Below are positions 1 to 9,714 of a stretch of 64,000 nucleotides of DNA, one piece after another. The stretch lies in NCBI GenBank assembly GCA_003151825.1, contig PLYO01000041.1:1-64000 (forward strand), in the 5' to 3' direction. Origin of the DNA: Ignavibacteriota bacterium (GTDB taxonomy: Bacteria; Bacteroidota; Ignavibacteria; Palsa-1295). The stretch's first letter is position 1; each line of letters begins with the position of its first letter. The position numbers and the translations under genes are program-made. The notes under the pieces were generated by a model. That model was not told the DNA's origin and made no database searches. It saw only the letters and a program-made list of their open reading frames with translations.

Positions 1-241
1 TACCAATATAAGCAATTTAAATGGCGATGTCAAGTATTTTAAAATTATTTTTGAAATTCGTGGCTTGCTATAAGAAACGTATTCGGCTAAATTTTTCTTC
101 TAAAACCGAGTACCATTTCGTCTTTTTCTTTGTATATTGGGGTAAAGCGGTTGCCGCTTTGAGCCCGCCGATAGATTGACGGACCCATTTTAGTTTGAAA
201 ATTGAATCGTTTTTAAGGAACCATTTAACAAAACAAAGATC

Positions 242-3200
242 ATGAAAACACATTCGTTTTTCTTTAGAGCAGCGATAATGTTAGCTCTCGTTCTTGCCTG
301 CTCGATGAGCGCCGCAGGGCTGCGCGCGCAGGTCGCGTATAATTTCCAGCACCCCGATGAAGTCGCCGTGCCCTTCCATTACTATACGACTCCGGTTGGT
401 TGGGACGTTCTGACGATGGACTGCCTTGCCGCTAACGGTTACGGACAATGGACCTCTTCAAGTTCGACAACGAATGCGAACGGAGCACCTTCGTGCTTTC
501 TTTTGGCGAATAAATTGCAACACATGCCAAATGATTCAGGAAACCCTATATGGGACGATGCACAAACGGGAGTGCTCGCGTCAAAAAAGTTTACATTCAT
601 CGGAACCGATAGCTATCCGACCGCCGATGCAATAAAGAATGCAGCCAATCTTCAGGGGAATGTGCGGTGGGTATGGCTCAATAATGCCAGGAACGCATTC
701 TACATCGAAGGTTTCGATCCTGGCTCAAGGGGCATTGACATCAGTTTTTCGTCACTTAATGCCCCGACATCCGATCCATCCATTGTCAAGGCATCTAATG
801 CACTGGGATCCACTTATCCTCTAACGACAGGCCACACTGTTGTTAGTTCCTCTGCGGAAGGAAGTCCACTCGACCGGTTCGATATAGCAATGGATGCATC
901 CTATACCTACATCGTTTGGGAAGAAGCAACCACCTCTCACGGTGTGCTTAGCTATTCGATTTGGGCGATGGTCGTTAAGTTATCGGACGGCAGCATTGCG
1001 CTCGCACCCACTCGAGTAGATCCGTTGGGCGGTTTAGGCGGAGTAAGGCCGACCATTGCGGTCGATGTTCGTAACTCCGGTTCCATAACGCCGTTCGATA
1101 TTGTTTATATCGATCCTGGTATTCCTAATAATTTCGGAAATGTTTGGTGGACCCAATATAACGGCACCGGCTTTAACCCGCCGCTCATCATCCCTCATAC
1201 GTATGGCGTAAACGGCGGTGGAAACTGGGAAGCGCCGTTGCATGCAAGGATTCTTGTGGCAAGCGAGGCTTCCCAGACGCCATCCACGCTGAATCAGCGC
1301 GCGGTCTATATCATCGCCGGGACGAGTTGCCTCAGGGGCGGCACGAGATGCAAACAGCATTTATTCCTGGATTATATTTATTCTGGCTCGCCCTTCACCC
1401 CGTGCGAATATTGCGACGGGCTCTTCAATAATACTCGGCCGCCGGGATGTCCGGTTCGATCCGCATCGCCTCATGATCCCTCGCAGTTATATTTTTTCCA
1501 AGTAATCGATAATCCGATTATTGCATTCGCTAATCCTTACGAAGGCTATAATTCAAATGCACCCTTAAATGATGCAGTTGATTTTACGGAATTTCATTGC
1601 CTCTATCAGCTTTTGAGAAGTGGCTATGACATCGGTGAATACGGCACCCCGGCCGCTAACAGCCCTTTGATGATTATTCCGGGAAGCAATGTCGCGAGCG
1701 GTTACTGCGTGAATGGCAATGGTCCCGGCGCTTTCTATGACGATCCCGGAACGAATCCAATTGGGTTCGCCGCATATTGCGGTGCTGTCAATCAAATGGG
1801 CATCCACGTTCATTGGACCGACGGAAACGGAGACCATTACTACCGTAGAGACATCCGCGAATTCGATCAGGATATTGAAGAGAATACGCTCCTAACCGAC
1901 TCATGCGACGTTGGAAATTCGAGGTCTCAAGTAGGAACTTCATCTCCTACGGTGCATTCGAATTTGTATTTTACACTTTACGCCGATCCGAATAATTCAG
2001 TTTGTGAAGCTTTGGTAAATGCCAGCCCATACCATGCCGAGATTACTGACTTGAATTTCGAAGATGGTGCTACCCTTAATATCGGTTCCTCATCCTACTC
2101 AAAAGCCGATTTCGTAATCGTTGGCTCACCGTACAATACATCGAACTGGGGCCTGGAACCAGGGAACCCTTCCGTTAGCAGCAATTCCTGGACCGTTACG
2201 TTCGGGCCAGACAATTCATTAGACGATTATGATTATGGTTCCCCATCCTTCTATGGCAACGGCCAATTTACTTTGACGGGTTCTGGCGAAACCATGGACT
2301 GGACAACACGGAGGGATAGTTTGAGTAGCGAATACGTCTCCCATATTGCACACCCGGCCAAATGGACGTTCTATGGTAGTGGCCAAATTACATTAAACGA
2401 CCTTGATAACACTGACTTTGTGCTTTTACCTCAAGATCAAGGGGATAATATTAATATCGCTGCCACCGACGGCATTTTTGACTTCAGAGGGCTTTTCACT
2501 TCTGAAACCATAGGCCAAGAAACTTATAACCATGTCTCGTCTGGATACTTAACCACATACGGTAATGGATCGTACACAAACTGTCAGTTCCTTACCGATC
2601 CCGCCTCATCAGGAGAGATCGGCGACTATTGCATGGCGGTGTGTGGGAACGGAACGTGGGATGGAACCCATGGAACAGGCGATGGGAACTATGATTATTC
2701 TATAAACCACGATGAGAATCCTTCACCCGAATGTCATACGGTTACGTTCACGAATTGCTACTTTACTACTGGATTAAACTTAGGGGGGACCGCATACTAC
2801 GGGACCGGCAGTCAGGAACTAATGTCACCTCCTATCGTTGACGTTGAAGGAGGGTTATTCGATGGTATTGAAACACCCTATTATTACGACTTAACAGGTA
2901 GGGACCCTGGTGTATTACTATACAGTGGCTTGGGGATTGTCTCGGGCGTTTCCAACGCTAGTGTCAATCAGGTACCGTTACCTGTCGCGCCTTGGTGGCC
3001 TATAACTGTTAATGGGGCCACGTTCAGGAACATGCTCGGCAATGGAATACTTATCGACTTGGCTAATAATGCTGCCACTGTCCTTGAACCTGACGGATTG
3101 AAACATCAGCTTTATGGAATCAACATTACCTGGAATGACTTTGAAAATTATGTCAATTACAACTTCTTTGAATACTCTGTAATTATTGACCTCTTCTATG

Positions 3201-5092
3201 GTCCAGCGGGCATAACCTTGGCCAACGCACCCGATCTTCTTGCCGGAACTAACCCTTCCCCCGAGGAAAATGCTATCCGCTGGGATATTTTCGTACAGGG
3301 TAACTACTTTGAATCGGGTAGCGAGGATATTTTCGACGTACAGACGAACTCCTATGTACCAGCTGGCAGCGAAACGCCTGGCTTCATCCCCGCGGCTATT
3401 CACTTCATCAATGCAACCGGCACTATCGAAGAAAATGAGATTACTCCGAATTGGACAGGACGGGATGTAGGTTCGAAGTATCAGAACGGAATTTGGAATG
3501 AGAGTTCTACAGCATATATTTCTCCGAACATGACTTGGTCGTATATTTGCAGTAATATTGTTTCCGGCGCAGCTCTTGGCCCTGTAGCAAATGTTACTGT
3601 ACCAAGCGCTGGTTTAACAACAGACTATTACTTCGGTTATTCAAAATTAAATAATTTTTCATACAATAATTTCGGCCAATTTAGCGGTTCGTACGACAAT
3701 GGCCACATCGACGGGGCAACTTACAATAACAATGCTTACGGGTATGAAGGAATTTCGAACAGCGTAACCGATCTCACCGGCATTCACCATCCTACCGATC
3801 ACAGCCTCGATGAGGTCGGTGGTAATACGATCACTGGTGGTGGCTTGCCAATTTTACTGAATGGAGACATTAATGGGAATGAGAGTGCTACCGTTTATCT
3901 TGGCAAAGCGCCTATTCCGCTACCCTGGCCGAGCACTTCACCATACGGTTTTAACGATATTGAGACTACAGGAGGGGGTATTGATATTCAAGCAGAATAC
4001 CCTAACTTGAACTTAGGAGACATCAGCAATAATTATTGGGGTGGGGGAAGCTATGTGCTTGGAAACGTTACTGCTTCAGGCGGCTATCTTCCTAATCCAC
4101 TTTGGTTATTGTTACCGCCAAGCGACATGTATTGTGGCACGGGCGATTTGCTCACAAAACCAAAAGGACCAGTTCCTCTTTCCATTCCCCCGGACACATC
4201 TTTTTCCGACACTTCATGCGGCTGGTACTTCTCGCTCGGTTACTCCTACGCTACCAACGGAATCGAGCCGCAGGGTTACGACACGCTGCGCGCCTTCATC
4301 GAGCAATGTCCATTTTGGACAGATAGCGTGAACTACTCCTGGAATGCATTTTCGCTTATCGGAGGAGCTGCAGAAGGCTGGATCGCTCTCGGAGACGGCA
4401 CCTGGCCTGAATTTTTATCGCTCTTGAAACAGGTGCTTTGGCTCAATCCCGATCCCAATTGGTACTGTAATGACGTGGGTGATATGATTACGGCGGTTCA
4501 GGATCAAGGTGCAGCTGAAGCAATATGCCGGTACGTTGTCGAAAACAACAAGTGCCCGGGGATGACGGCATATTTCGATACGGTATATAAATATCAATCA
4601 CTCGGTCGTCATTTGATGTGGCAGGAAGCCATCCAGAATAAATATGAGTATTTGGATTCCCCCCCTTCAGCATTCGGAGTACAAAAGATGGACGATTCCA
4701 TAAAGGCCGATACGCTGGCTAATCCGTACGATACTGCGGTTCCAACTTTATGGCAGGATAGCCTTGAAGTTCTCATCGGCCCGGATGCGAGCGTTCAGCC
4801 GGCATCGCCCATGACTTCGCAAGCGTTGCTATCGGCAAAGCTTTTAGAAAACCCTGTAAGTGATGGGGAGATTGGCGTATCGTTCCAAATGGGCCGCACC
4901 GCGCTTGTTACGATGGAGTTACGGGATGTTCTGGGAAGAATGGTTCCGCTCACCTATGCAAAATACCAACTTGAGCAGCCCGGTCAGCACAACGCAACCA
5001 TCCCAGCGCCAACATTACCAGCGGGAACCTATTATCTCCGCATCACCACCGATACGGGGGATGCGATTACGCTAAAGATCGTGAAGGAATAA
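242..5092 (+). CDS. Giant secreted T9SS cargo protein, possible beta-helix
   Basis: Exported surface protein of unknown specific function, 1616 aa. Residues 1-30 form a signal peptide (basic n-region, hydrophobic core, ending LRAQ). The middle is rich in N, G, Y, S and T, and residues about 900-1350 have short irregular repeats such as NGATFRNMLGNGILI that resemble right-handed parallel beta-helix rungs. The last ~80 residues are a type A T9SS sorting domain (LLENPVSDGEIGVSF near its start, then LRDVLGR and LPAGTYYLRI, ending TLKIVKE). The ATG follows an AT-rich 240-bp upstream region. No catalytic motif was recognised. The fold is an inference; T9SS export is well supported. Confidence 0.85.
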   Translation: MKTHSFFFRAAIMLALVLACSMSAAGLRAQVAYNFQHPDEVAVPFHYYTTPVGWDVLTMDCLAANGYGQWTSSSSTTNANGAPSCFLLANKLQHMPNDSGNPIWDDAQTGVLASKKFTFIGTDSYPTADAIKNAANLQGNVRWVWLNNARNAFYIEGFDPGSRGIDISFSSLNAPTSDPSIVKASNALGSTYPLTTGHTVVSSSAEGSPLDRFDIAMDASYTYIVWEEATTSHGVLSYSIWAMVVKLSDGSIALAPTRVDPLGGLGGVRPTIAVDVRNSGSITPFDIVYIDPGIPNNFGNVWWTQYNGTGFNPPLIIPHTYGVNGGGNWEAPLHARILVASEASQTPSTLNQRAVYIIAGTSCLRGGTRCKQHLFLDYIYSGSPFTPCEYCDGLFNNTRPPGCPVRSASPHDPSQLYFFQVIDNPIIAFANPYEGYNSNAPLNDAVDFTEFHCLYQLLRSGYDIGEYGTPAANSPLMIIPGSNVASGYCVNGNGPGAFYDDPGTNPIGFAAYCGAVNQMGIHVHWTDGNGDHYYRRDIREFDQDIEENTLLTDSCDVGNSRSQVGTSSPTVHSNLYFTLYADPNNSVCEALVNASPYHAEITDLNFEDGATLNIGSSSYSKADFVIVGSPYNTSNWGLEPGNPSVSSNSWTVTFGPDNSLDDYDYGSPSFYGNGQFTLTGSGETMDWTTRRDSLSSEYVSHIAHPAKWTFYGSGQITLNDLDNTDFVLLPQDQGDNINIAATDGIFDFRGLFTSETIGQETYNHVSSGYLTTYGNGSYTNCQFLTDPASSGEIGDYCMAVCGNGTWDGTHGTGDGNYDYSINHDENPSPECHTVTFTNCYFTTGLNLGGTAYYGTGSQELMSPPIVDVEGGLFDGIETPYYYDLTGRDPGVLLYSGLGIVSGVSNASVNQVPLPVAPWWPITVNGATFRNMLGNGILIDLANNAATVLEPDGLKHQLYGINITWNDFENYVNYNFFEYSVIIDLFYGPAGITLANAPDLLAGTNPSPEENAIRWDIFVQGNYFESGSEDIFDVQTNSYVPAGSETPGFIPAAIHFINATGTIEENEITPNWTGRDVGSKYQNGIWNESSTAYISPNMTWSYICSNIVSGAALGPVANVTVPSAGLTTDYYFGYSKLNNFSYNNFGQFSGSYDNGHIDGATYNNNAYGYEGISNSVTDLTGIHHPTDHSLDEVGGNTITGGGLPILLNGDINGNESATVYLGKAPIPLPWPSTSPYGFNDIETTGGGIDIQAEYPNLNLGDISNNYWGGGSYVLGNVTASGGYLPNPLWLLLPPSDMYCGTGDLLTKPKGPVPLSIPPDTSFSDTSCGWYFSLGYSYATNGIEPQGYDTLRAFIEQCPFWTDSVNYSWNAFSLIGGAAEGWIALGDGTWPEFLSLLKQVLWLNPDPNWYCNDVGDMITAVQDQGAAEAICRYVVENNKCPGMTAYFDTVYKYQSLGRHLMWQEAIQNKYEYLDSPPSAFGVQKMDDSIKADTLANPYDTAVPTLWQDSLEVLIGPDASVQPASPMTSQALLSAKLLENPVSDGEIGVSFQMGRTALVTMELRDVLGRMVPLTYAKYQLEQPGQHNATIPAPTLPAGTYYLRITTDTGDAITLKIVKE

Positions 5093-5096
5093 AATC

Positions 5097-5154
5097 AATT
5101 ACGAATGATGAATGGGGATGCTCAGCCCTCATTTGTCATTTGTCATTCGTAATT
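5097..5154. terminator. Inverted repeat between convergent genes
   Basis: A perfect 12-bp inverted repeat (AATTACGAATGA / TCATTCGTAATT) lies between the stop of the giant T9SS gene and the stop of the convergent NrnA-like gene. The loop contains further ATTTGTCATT units. It could act as a bidirectional terminator, although there is no clean T-run. The same ATTACGAAT-type units recur near 13850-13915 and 44040-44085, so it is also a dispersed intergenic repeat. Confidence 0.45.
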
Positions 5155-5179
5155 TGTCATTCGCGCGCACGCCGATACG

Positions 5180-6244
5180 CTACGCCGCCTGCGTTCCGAG
5201 CACGCCCGCTTTGGCCAGGATGGCGCCGGCATTATCCACAATGGCGCGCTTCATTGCTTCGAGCGTGCGCGCTTCCTGGACTCGCGCGCCGGCGGCATGG
5301 AAATGTCCGTTGCCGCCAAAGGTCTGGGCAAAGTGCGCGGCGGAGACATTGTCCTTCGAGCGGGTCGAGACTTTCCATCCCTCCTTTAATTCGAGCAGAA
5401 AAACCGAGAACACAATGCCCTTGACCTGAAATGGGAACTGCACCAAGCCATCCACATCCTCCTCATCGACGTTCGCGGCACGTATCTGCGATTGCAGTAT
5501 GCACTGAAAAGCCATACGTCCGTCGTAGTGGTATTCAAGCGAATTAAGCGCGTCGCGAATAAGCTCTAATCGTCCTGGCGGCGAGGTGTTATAGATTTCA
5601 TTGTAGATTTTAACGGGATCGGCGCCAAGATCGAGGAGATTGGCGCACATGCGAAAAACAGCCGACGTCGTGCGTGGAAATCGGAAGCTGCCCGTGTCGG
5701 TCATGATAGCGGCGTAGAGCGCCTGAGCAGCTTTCGGCGTGATTTGCCCGCCAAGCGTTGGTTGCGCCTCGGCAATGAGCCGCATGATGAGTTCGCCCGT
5801 CGAGCAGGCGTCCTCGTCAATGAAATATTCGGTGGCAAACGGTTTCGGATTCAGATGATGATCTATCACAACCACCCCCTGCCCCCTCCTTGAAAAGGAG
5901 GGGGCATCTGAACGGAGAAGAAAAGCTCCCAACGATCGGGTTCGCACGGGATCGTTGACATCGAGGACGAAAATCACATCTGCTTCCTTTATTATCGCGG
6001 GATGTTTTTTCTCGTCAAATTGCTCGATGATGGGCTCTGGCGTATCGAGAAAGGCAAAATTGTATGGAGTCGGGGAGTGATTGATAATGCTCACCCGTTT
6101 CCCGATAGAGAGGAGCCATTCGGCGAGGCCAATTTCAGATCCAAGCGCATCGCCATCGGGACTAACGTGCGTGGTCAGCACGAAGGACTGATGCCCGCTG
6201 ACGAAACGAATAAACGAGGTAGAGTCTATTTCGGAATTGGCCAT
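5180..6244 (-). CDS. nrnA: DHH-family phosphoesterase, NrnA-like
   Basis: Likely cytoplasmic nanoRNase/pAp phosphatase, which degrades 2-5 nt oligoribonucleotides and 3'-phosphoadenosine 5'-phosphate. It is 354 aa, the usual length. The DHH domain shows HVSPDGDALGSE near residue 27, VLDVND near 95, the signature VIDHHLN near 126, and MTDTGSF near 172. The C-terminal DHHA1 domain has GGNGHFHAAGARV. Between VLDVND and the DHH motif an extra segment of roughly ten residues (DAPSFSRRGQG) is encoded by a palindromic repeat inserted in frame. It is divergent from the M1 peptidase gene and convergent with the giant T9SS gene. Confidence 0.88.
   Translation of the reverse strand: MANSEIDSTSFIRFVSGHQSFVLTTHVSPDGDALGSEIGLAEWLLSIGKRVSIINHSPTPYNFAFLDTPEPIIEQFDEKKHPAIIKEADVIFVLDVNDPVRTRSLGAFLLRSDAPSFSRRGQGVVVIDHHLNPKPFATEYFIDEDACSTGELIMRLIAEAQPTLGGQITPKAAQALYAAIMTDTGSFRFPRTTSAVFRMCANLLDLGADPVKIYNEIYNTSPPGRLELIRDALNSLEYHYDGRMAFQCILQSQIRAANVDEEDVDGLVQFPFQVKGIVFSVFLLELKEGWKVSTRSKDNVSAAHFAQTFGGNGHFHAAGARVQEARTLEAMKRAIVDNAGAILAKAGVLGTQAA
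5882..5904. repeat. 23-bp palindrome inside nrnA
   Basis: Arms CCCCCTCCTT and AAGGAGGGGG separated by GAA. The identical 23-mer occurs at 50564-50586 in an intergenic position, and related CTCTCCTT/AAGGAGAG palindromes occur at 15084-15166 and 44137-44180. Here it sits inside a coding sequence without breaking the frame. Confidence 0.9.
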
Positions 6245-6293
6245 AAGAAGCGTTTAACAGGCCGCTGCGCTAAAGAAATTCACGGTTACAGAC

Positions 6294-8225
6294 ATGAATA
6301 GCCGATTCCACGTAAGCACGCTGCTACCCATAGCGGCTTTGGCCTTCTCGATGATGGCCCCACCCAAAATGTTCGCGTTTGGGACGACGCTCATCGATAA
6401 CGATTCTTCCTTTCATGTCACCTACGTGCGCATGGACATTACCGTGCGGCCGGACACGAACTACGTTGCCGGCTCGGTGCTGCTCAGGTGCGTCGCGCGG
6501 TCGCTCGATTCGAATAAGCGCATTCAACTGAGTCTTCGATATTTGCATGTTGTCGATTCGGTCTGGAATAACGGAGTTCCCACTCCCTTTCAGCATATCG
6601 GGGATTCGCTCTTCGTCACGCTTCCAGAGCAGTATGCGGCGGGCTCGACGTTCGATGTGACCGTCTTTTACCATGCCACGCAGGATGCTGGAACCGGCGA
6701 TTGGGGCGATCCGGTGCATTCCATCGAAATCTGGGATTCGCTTGGACAAGCCACGCATCCGAATTATCCCGCGAGTTGGACGCTTTCGGAACCGTTCGGC
6801 GCAAAATACTGGTGGCCCTGCAAAGATAACCCCGCCGATAAGATCGACTCCGCCGATCTGTATTTCACCTGTGCCAAACCGAACCGCGTGGTTGCCGAGG
6901 GAACTCTTATGGCAATTACCGATCACGACAGCACGCGGACGTTCTGGTGGCATGAATCGTATCCGATCGATCATTATCTCATTGCGTTTATCTGCTGCGT
7001 ACTCGATAGCGTGGGCCATTGGCACCATTTCGCGGATGGCGACAGCATGATCGTCACAAATTATCTTTTTCCCGTCACGCAGGATTCCATAACTACACAA
7101 CTCACCATACTCGATACGATTCTCGATGTCTATGAACGCTGGTATGGCCCCTACGCATTCCGCAAAGAGAAGTACGGAATTGCCCAGTGGCATGGCGGTG
7201 GGATGGAAAACGAGACGCTCTCGTTCTGCAACGACGCGGATTCGGGAACCCTTGCGCACGAAACCGCGCATCAATGGTTCGGCGACGCCATCACCTGCAA
7301 GACCTGGAACGATTGCTGGCTCAACGAGGGCTTTGCCGTCTATACCACGGACTTGTTTTTTCGCTATTGCGATGGCGAGACTATCTTTGACACGTTGATA
7401 AGCCAGCAGGAACAATCTGCGACCTCCGAGCCGGAAGGCACTGTCTATACACCGGACAGTTTGCTTCCAACGGAAGCGGTAGGCGCGCTCCTCTACGTAA
7501 AGGGGCCGTGGGTTCTTCACATGCTCCGTTTTGTGCTCGGCAGCGATTCCGCCTTTTTCCGCGCGCTCCGAGAATATGTGACCGGCCCCTTGCGCTATGG
7601 CGTGGCGAGCACTCAGGATTTGCAGACATCGGTCGGGAAATCCATGGGAAAAGACTTTGGATGGTTTTTCAATGAGTGGGTCTATGGAGATGGTTATCCC
7701 ATTTATTCCATTTCCTGGGATGCGCACGATGGACTGCATCCTGCCGTAACGATCGAGCAAACAGGCTCGACTTCCGCAAGCCCGTTTTTTACCATGCCGA
7801 TTGAACTCGAATTTATCGGAAACGCTATCGATACCTTCGTGCAGGTATGGGACGATCAGCCGCTGAAATCCTTCGGATTTTCTTTTCCAAGCCCCGTTAC
7901 GGAAATGATTTTCGATCCGCACAATTGGCTGCTCGATGGGATGCTCCCCCGCGCGCTTGCCGCGCAGCCTTCGGTGGCCGAGCTTTCGGTACTTCGGCAG
8001 TTAAACACATACACCATCGACTTTTCGATTGTGCATCCAAGTGAAATAACCTTTGAAATATATGATTTGTTAGGCCGCAATGTGGCATCGCTCGCGGAAG
8101 GGATGCAGAATGCCGGCGCGCATTCGATTACATGGCAGCCGAGCGGTTTAAGTTCCGGCGTCTATTTTTGCCGCATGATCGGGGCGGGACAAGATGTGGC
8201 GACTCACTTTGTCGTAAGCAATTAA
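6294..8225 (+). CDS. Secreted M1-family aminopeptidase with T9SS CTD
   Basis: Zinc metallopeptidase that removes N-terminal residues from peptides, probably in the periplasm or on the cell surface. It is 643 aa. The signal peptide covers residues 1-28. The exopeptidase motif appears as GGGMEN, and the zinc site is HETAHQWFGD (His322, Glu323, His326) with the third ligand in NEGFAVY about 20 residues later. A C-terminal T9SS sorting domain (EITFEIYDLLGRNVASL, then SSGVYFCRM) follows directly, without the long helical C-terminal domain of classical M1 enzymes. Its stop overlaps the convergent downstream gene by 4 nt. Confidence 0.92.
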   Translation: MNSRFHVSTLLPIAALAFSMMAPPKMFAFGTTLIDNDSSFHVTYVRMDITVRPDTNYVAGSVLLRCVARSLDSNKRIQLSLRYLHVVDSVWNNGVPTPFQHIGDSLFVTLPEQYAAGSTFDVTVFYHATQDAGTGDWGDPVHSIEIWDSLGQATHPNYPASWTLSEPFGAKYWWPCKDNPADKIDSADLYFTCAKPNRVVAEGTLMAITDHDSTRTFWWHESYPIDHYLIAFICCVLDSVGHWHHFADGDSMIVTNYLFPVTQDSITTQLTILDTILDVYERWYGPYAFRKEKYGIAQWHGGGMENETLSFCNDADSGTLAHETAHQWFGDAITCKTWNDCWLNEGFAVYTTDLFFRYCDGETIFDTLISQQEQSATSEPEGTVYTPDSLLPTEAVGALLYVKGPWVLHMLRFVLGSDSAFFRALREYVTGPLRYGVASTQDLQTSVGKSMGKDFGWFFNEWVYGDGYPIYSISWDAHDGLHPAVTIEQTGSTSASPFFTMPIELEFIGNAIDTFVQVWDDQPLKSFGFSFPSPVTEMIFDPHNWLLDGMLPRALAAQPSVAELSVLRQLNTYTIDFSIVHPSEITFEIYDLLGRNVASLAEGMQNAGAHSITWQPSGLSSGVYFCRMIGAGQDVATHFVVSN

Positions 8226-9694
8226 AACAGAATCTTGAGGCCCACGACCGCGTCCGTGCGGCCGTTGTTTGCAAAAAGACCGTTCAGTCCATCCGTCCCG
8301 GCGTCGATCAGGATGCTATTGGCAATCCCGAATCCAATAGCGAACGTCAAATCAGTCATTCCGTCCTGTGTGGTCATGCCAATCGCAGTGTGTAAAGAGA
8401 AAGCCGCGCTCGGATGCTCCATTGTGATCGCAAATCCAAACCGGCCATTGGTTGGCGCGCCAACGGTGTTGATCAAACCCAGCGCGTATTCGGCGGCCAT
8501 GCCGAGCTTCACGCCATCGAAGGTCAGGCCAATTTCCGAAAAGTCCATCGCGCCGGCAATATGCAGCGTAGTGGGCAATGGCGTGGTGAAAGAGCCAGCG
8601 TTCGTATCGAGCGTCCCGCCCAGAGCTTTGAGTTGATTGTTGAGCGTGTCCTTATTGCCAGCATCAGCGGTGGTAGATTGATTTAACACCGTATTGACGC
8701 TGCGCAGGCTCACATTCTTATTCCACTGGATGCTCCCAATATCCGATACACTAACAGCAAGTTCCCATGGGGAATTATGTAAGCTGTCGAAGATTCCAAG
8801 CGTGATACCAATATCGGCGCCCACGCCGCTTCCGGCGGCCGCATTCGCGAGGAGATTTAGGGAAAACGAGCTCGGTAAACTATTGAAGTTAAACTCGTTG
8901 GGATAGGCAGAACGAATTAGATAATCGGCCCCCACCCTATATTGACTGGTTGAGAGTGTAGATTGAGGGTAGTTGATGGAAAACTCGCCTGGGCTCATCT
9001 CCATCGCTGCGATGCCGGTGATGTATTTGAACCCCACTCCACCGAGCAATTGCAAATCGCTCGAAGAGGGCACGCCGATGACGGTGCGCGCGTATGACAA
9101 TGTGTATTCGCTGTACCACAACGCCTGAACATTCACTTGCTGAGGCACGAGCTGATTGCCCTGAATAATCTTGGATAAAGCATTTACTCCAATATAGTTT
9201 AAGAGCGCATCCGGGACAGATGCCTCGATCGCGGCGTGCATCGTCCACGTCAGGGCAAAGCCTCCTACATCGGGATTGAAATACGACATGCCAAACACTC
9301 GCACAGCGAGCGTGCTCGAAAGATTATTACCGCCAATCAGATTAGCGATCGACTCTCTCGTCGAATCGCCCTTCGTCAGCCCATTGGTCGAGGGAGCCTG
9401 CGAAGAAAGCGCCGTATCCTGAAAGCCGTTCGAGATACTATTTATTTGTTTCAGGCTCGGCCCGGCATTGATCCCGAGCGACGAGATCGGGGCAATCGTA
9501 ATTTCGAATGGCTGCGGCGTTCCGAGCGCGAGCAGGGATGGGTTCAGCCCGACGGCGTCGAGTCCGCGCGCGGAAATGGCATACGTACGGCCCGCGCCCG
9601 TCGCATACGGGGAAAGATGCTCGAGTTCATCCTGCGCAGAAGCGACGCGAGAAATAAGTATGAGCATCAGGATCAGGACAATGGGTTTCATCAT
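8222..9694 (-). CDS. Outer-membrane beta-barrel protein, DUF5723/PorV-like
   Basis: Predicted exported outer-membrane protein of 490 aa. It has a cleavable signal peptide (ending VASAQ), an N-terminal segment GLDAVGLNPSLLAL typical of Bacteroidota barrels of the PorV/DUF5723 kind, many alternating amphipathic strands with small loops, and a C-terminal aromatic residue (VGLKILF), as in barrels inserted by BamA. It is probably co-transcribed with the upstream aminopeptidase P gene (20-nt gap). The exact family is uncertain; surface or cargo-handling roles are possible but not shown. Confidence 0.65.
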   Translation of the reverse strand: MMKPIVLILMLILISRVASAQDELEHLSPYATGAGRTYAISARGLDAVGLNPSLLALGTPQPFEITIAPISSLGINAGPSLKQINSISNGFQDTALSSQAPSTNGLTKGDSTRESIANLIGGNNLSSTLAVRVFGMSYFNPDVGGFALTWTMHAAIEASVPDALLNYIGVNALSKIIQGNQLVPQQVNVQALWYSEYTLSYARTVIGVPSSSDLQLLGGVGFKYITGIAAMEMSPGEFSINYPQSTLSTSQYRVGADYLIRSAYPNEFNFNSLPSSFSLNLLANAAAGSGVGADIGITLGIFDSLHNSPWELAVSVSDIGSIQWNKNVSLRSVNTVLNQSTTADAGNKDTLNNQLKALGGTLDTNAGSFTTPLPTTLHIAGAMDFSEIGLTFDGVKLGMAAEYALGLINTVGAPTNGRFGFAITMEHPSAAFSLHTAIGMTTQDGMTDLTFAIGFGIANSILIDAGTDGLNGLFANNGRTDAVVGLKILF

Positions 9695-9714
9695 ATTCTT
9701 ATTTGGAGAAGCGC

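Noticed and set aside
6324-7922. 532-aa minus-strand ORF opposite the M1 peptidase
   Set aside because: Shadow of a clear HETAHQWFGD peptidase; no domain or signal of its own.
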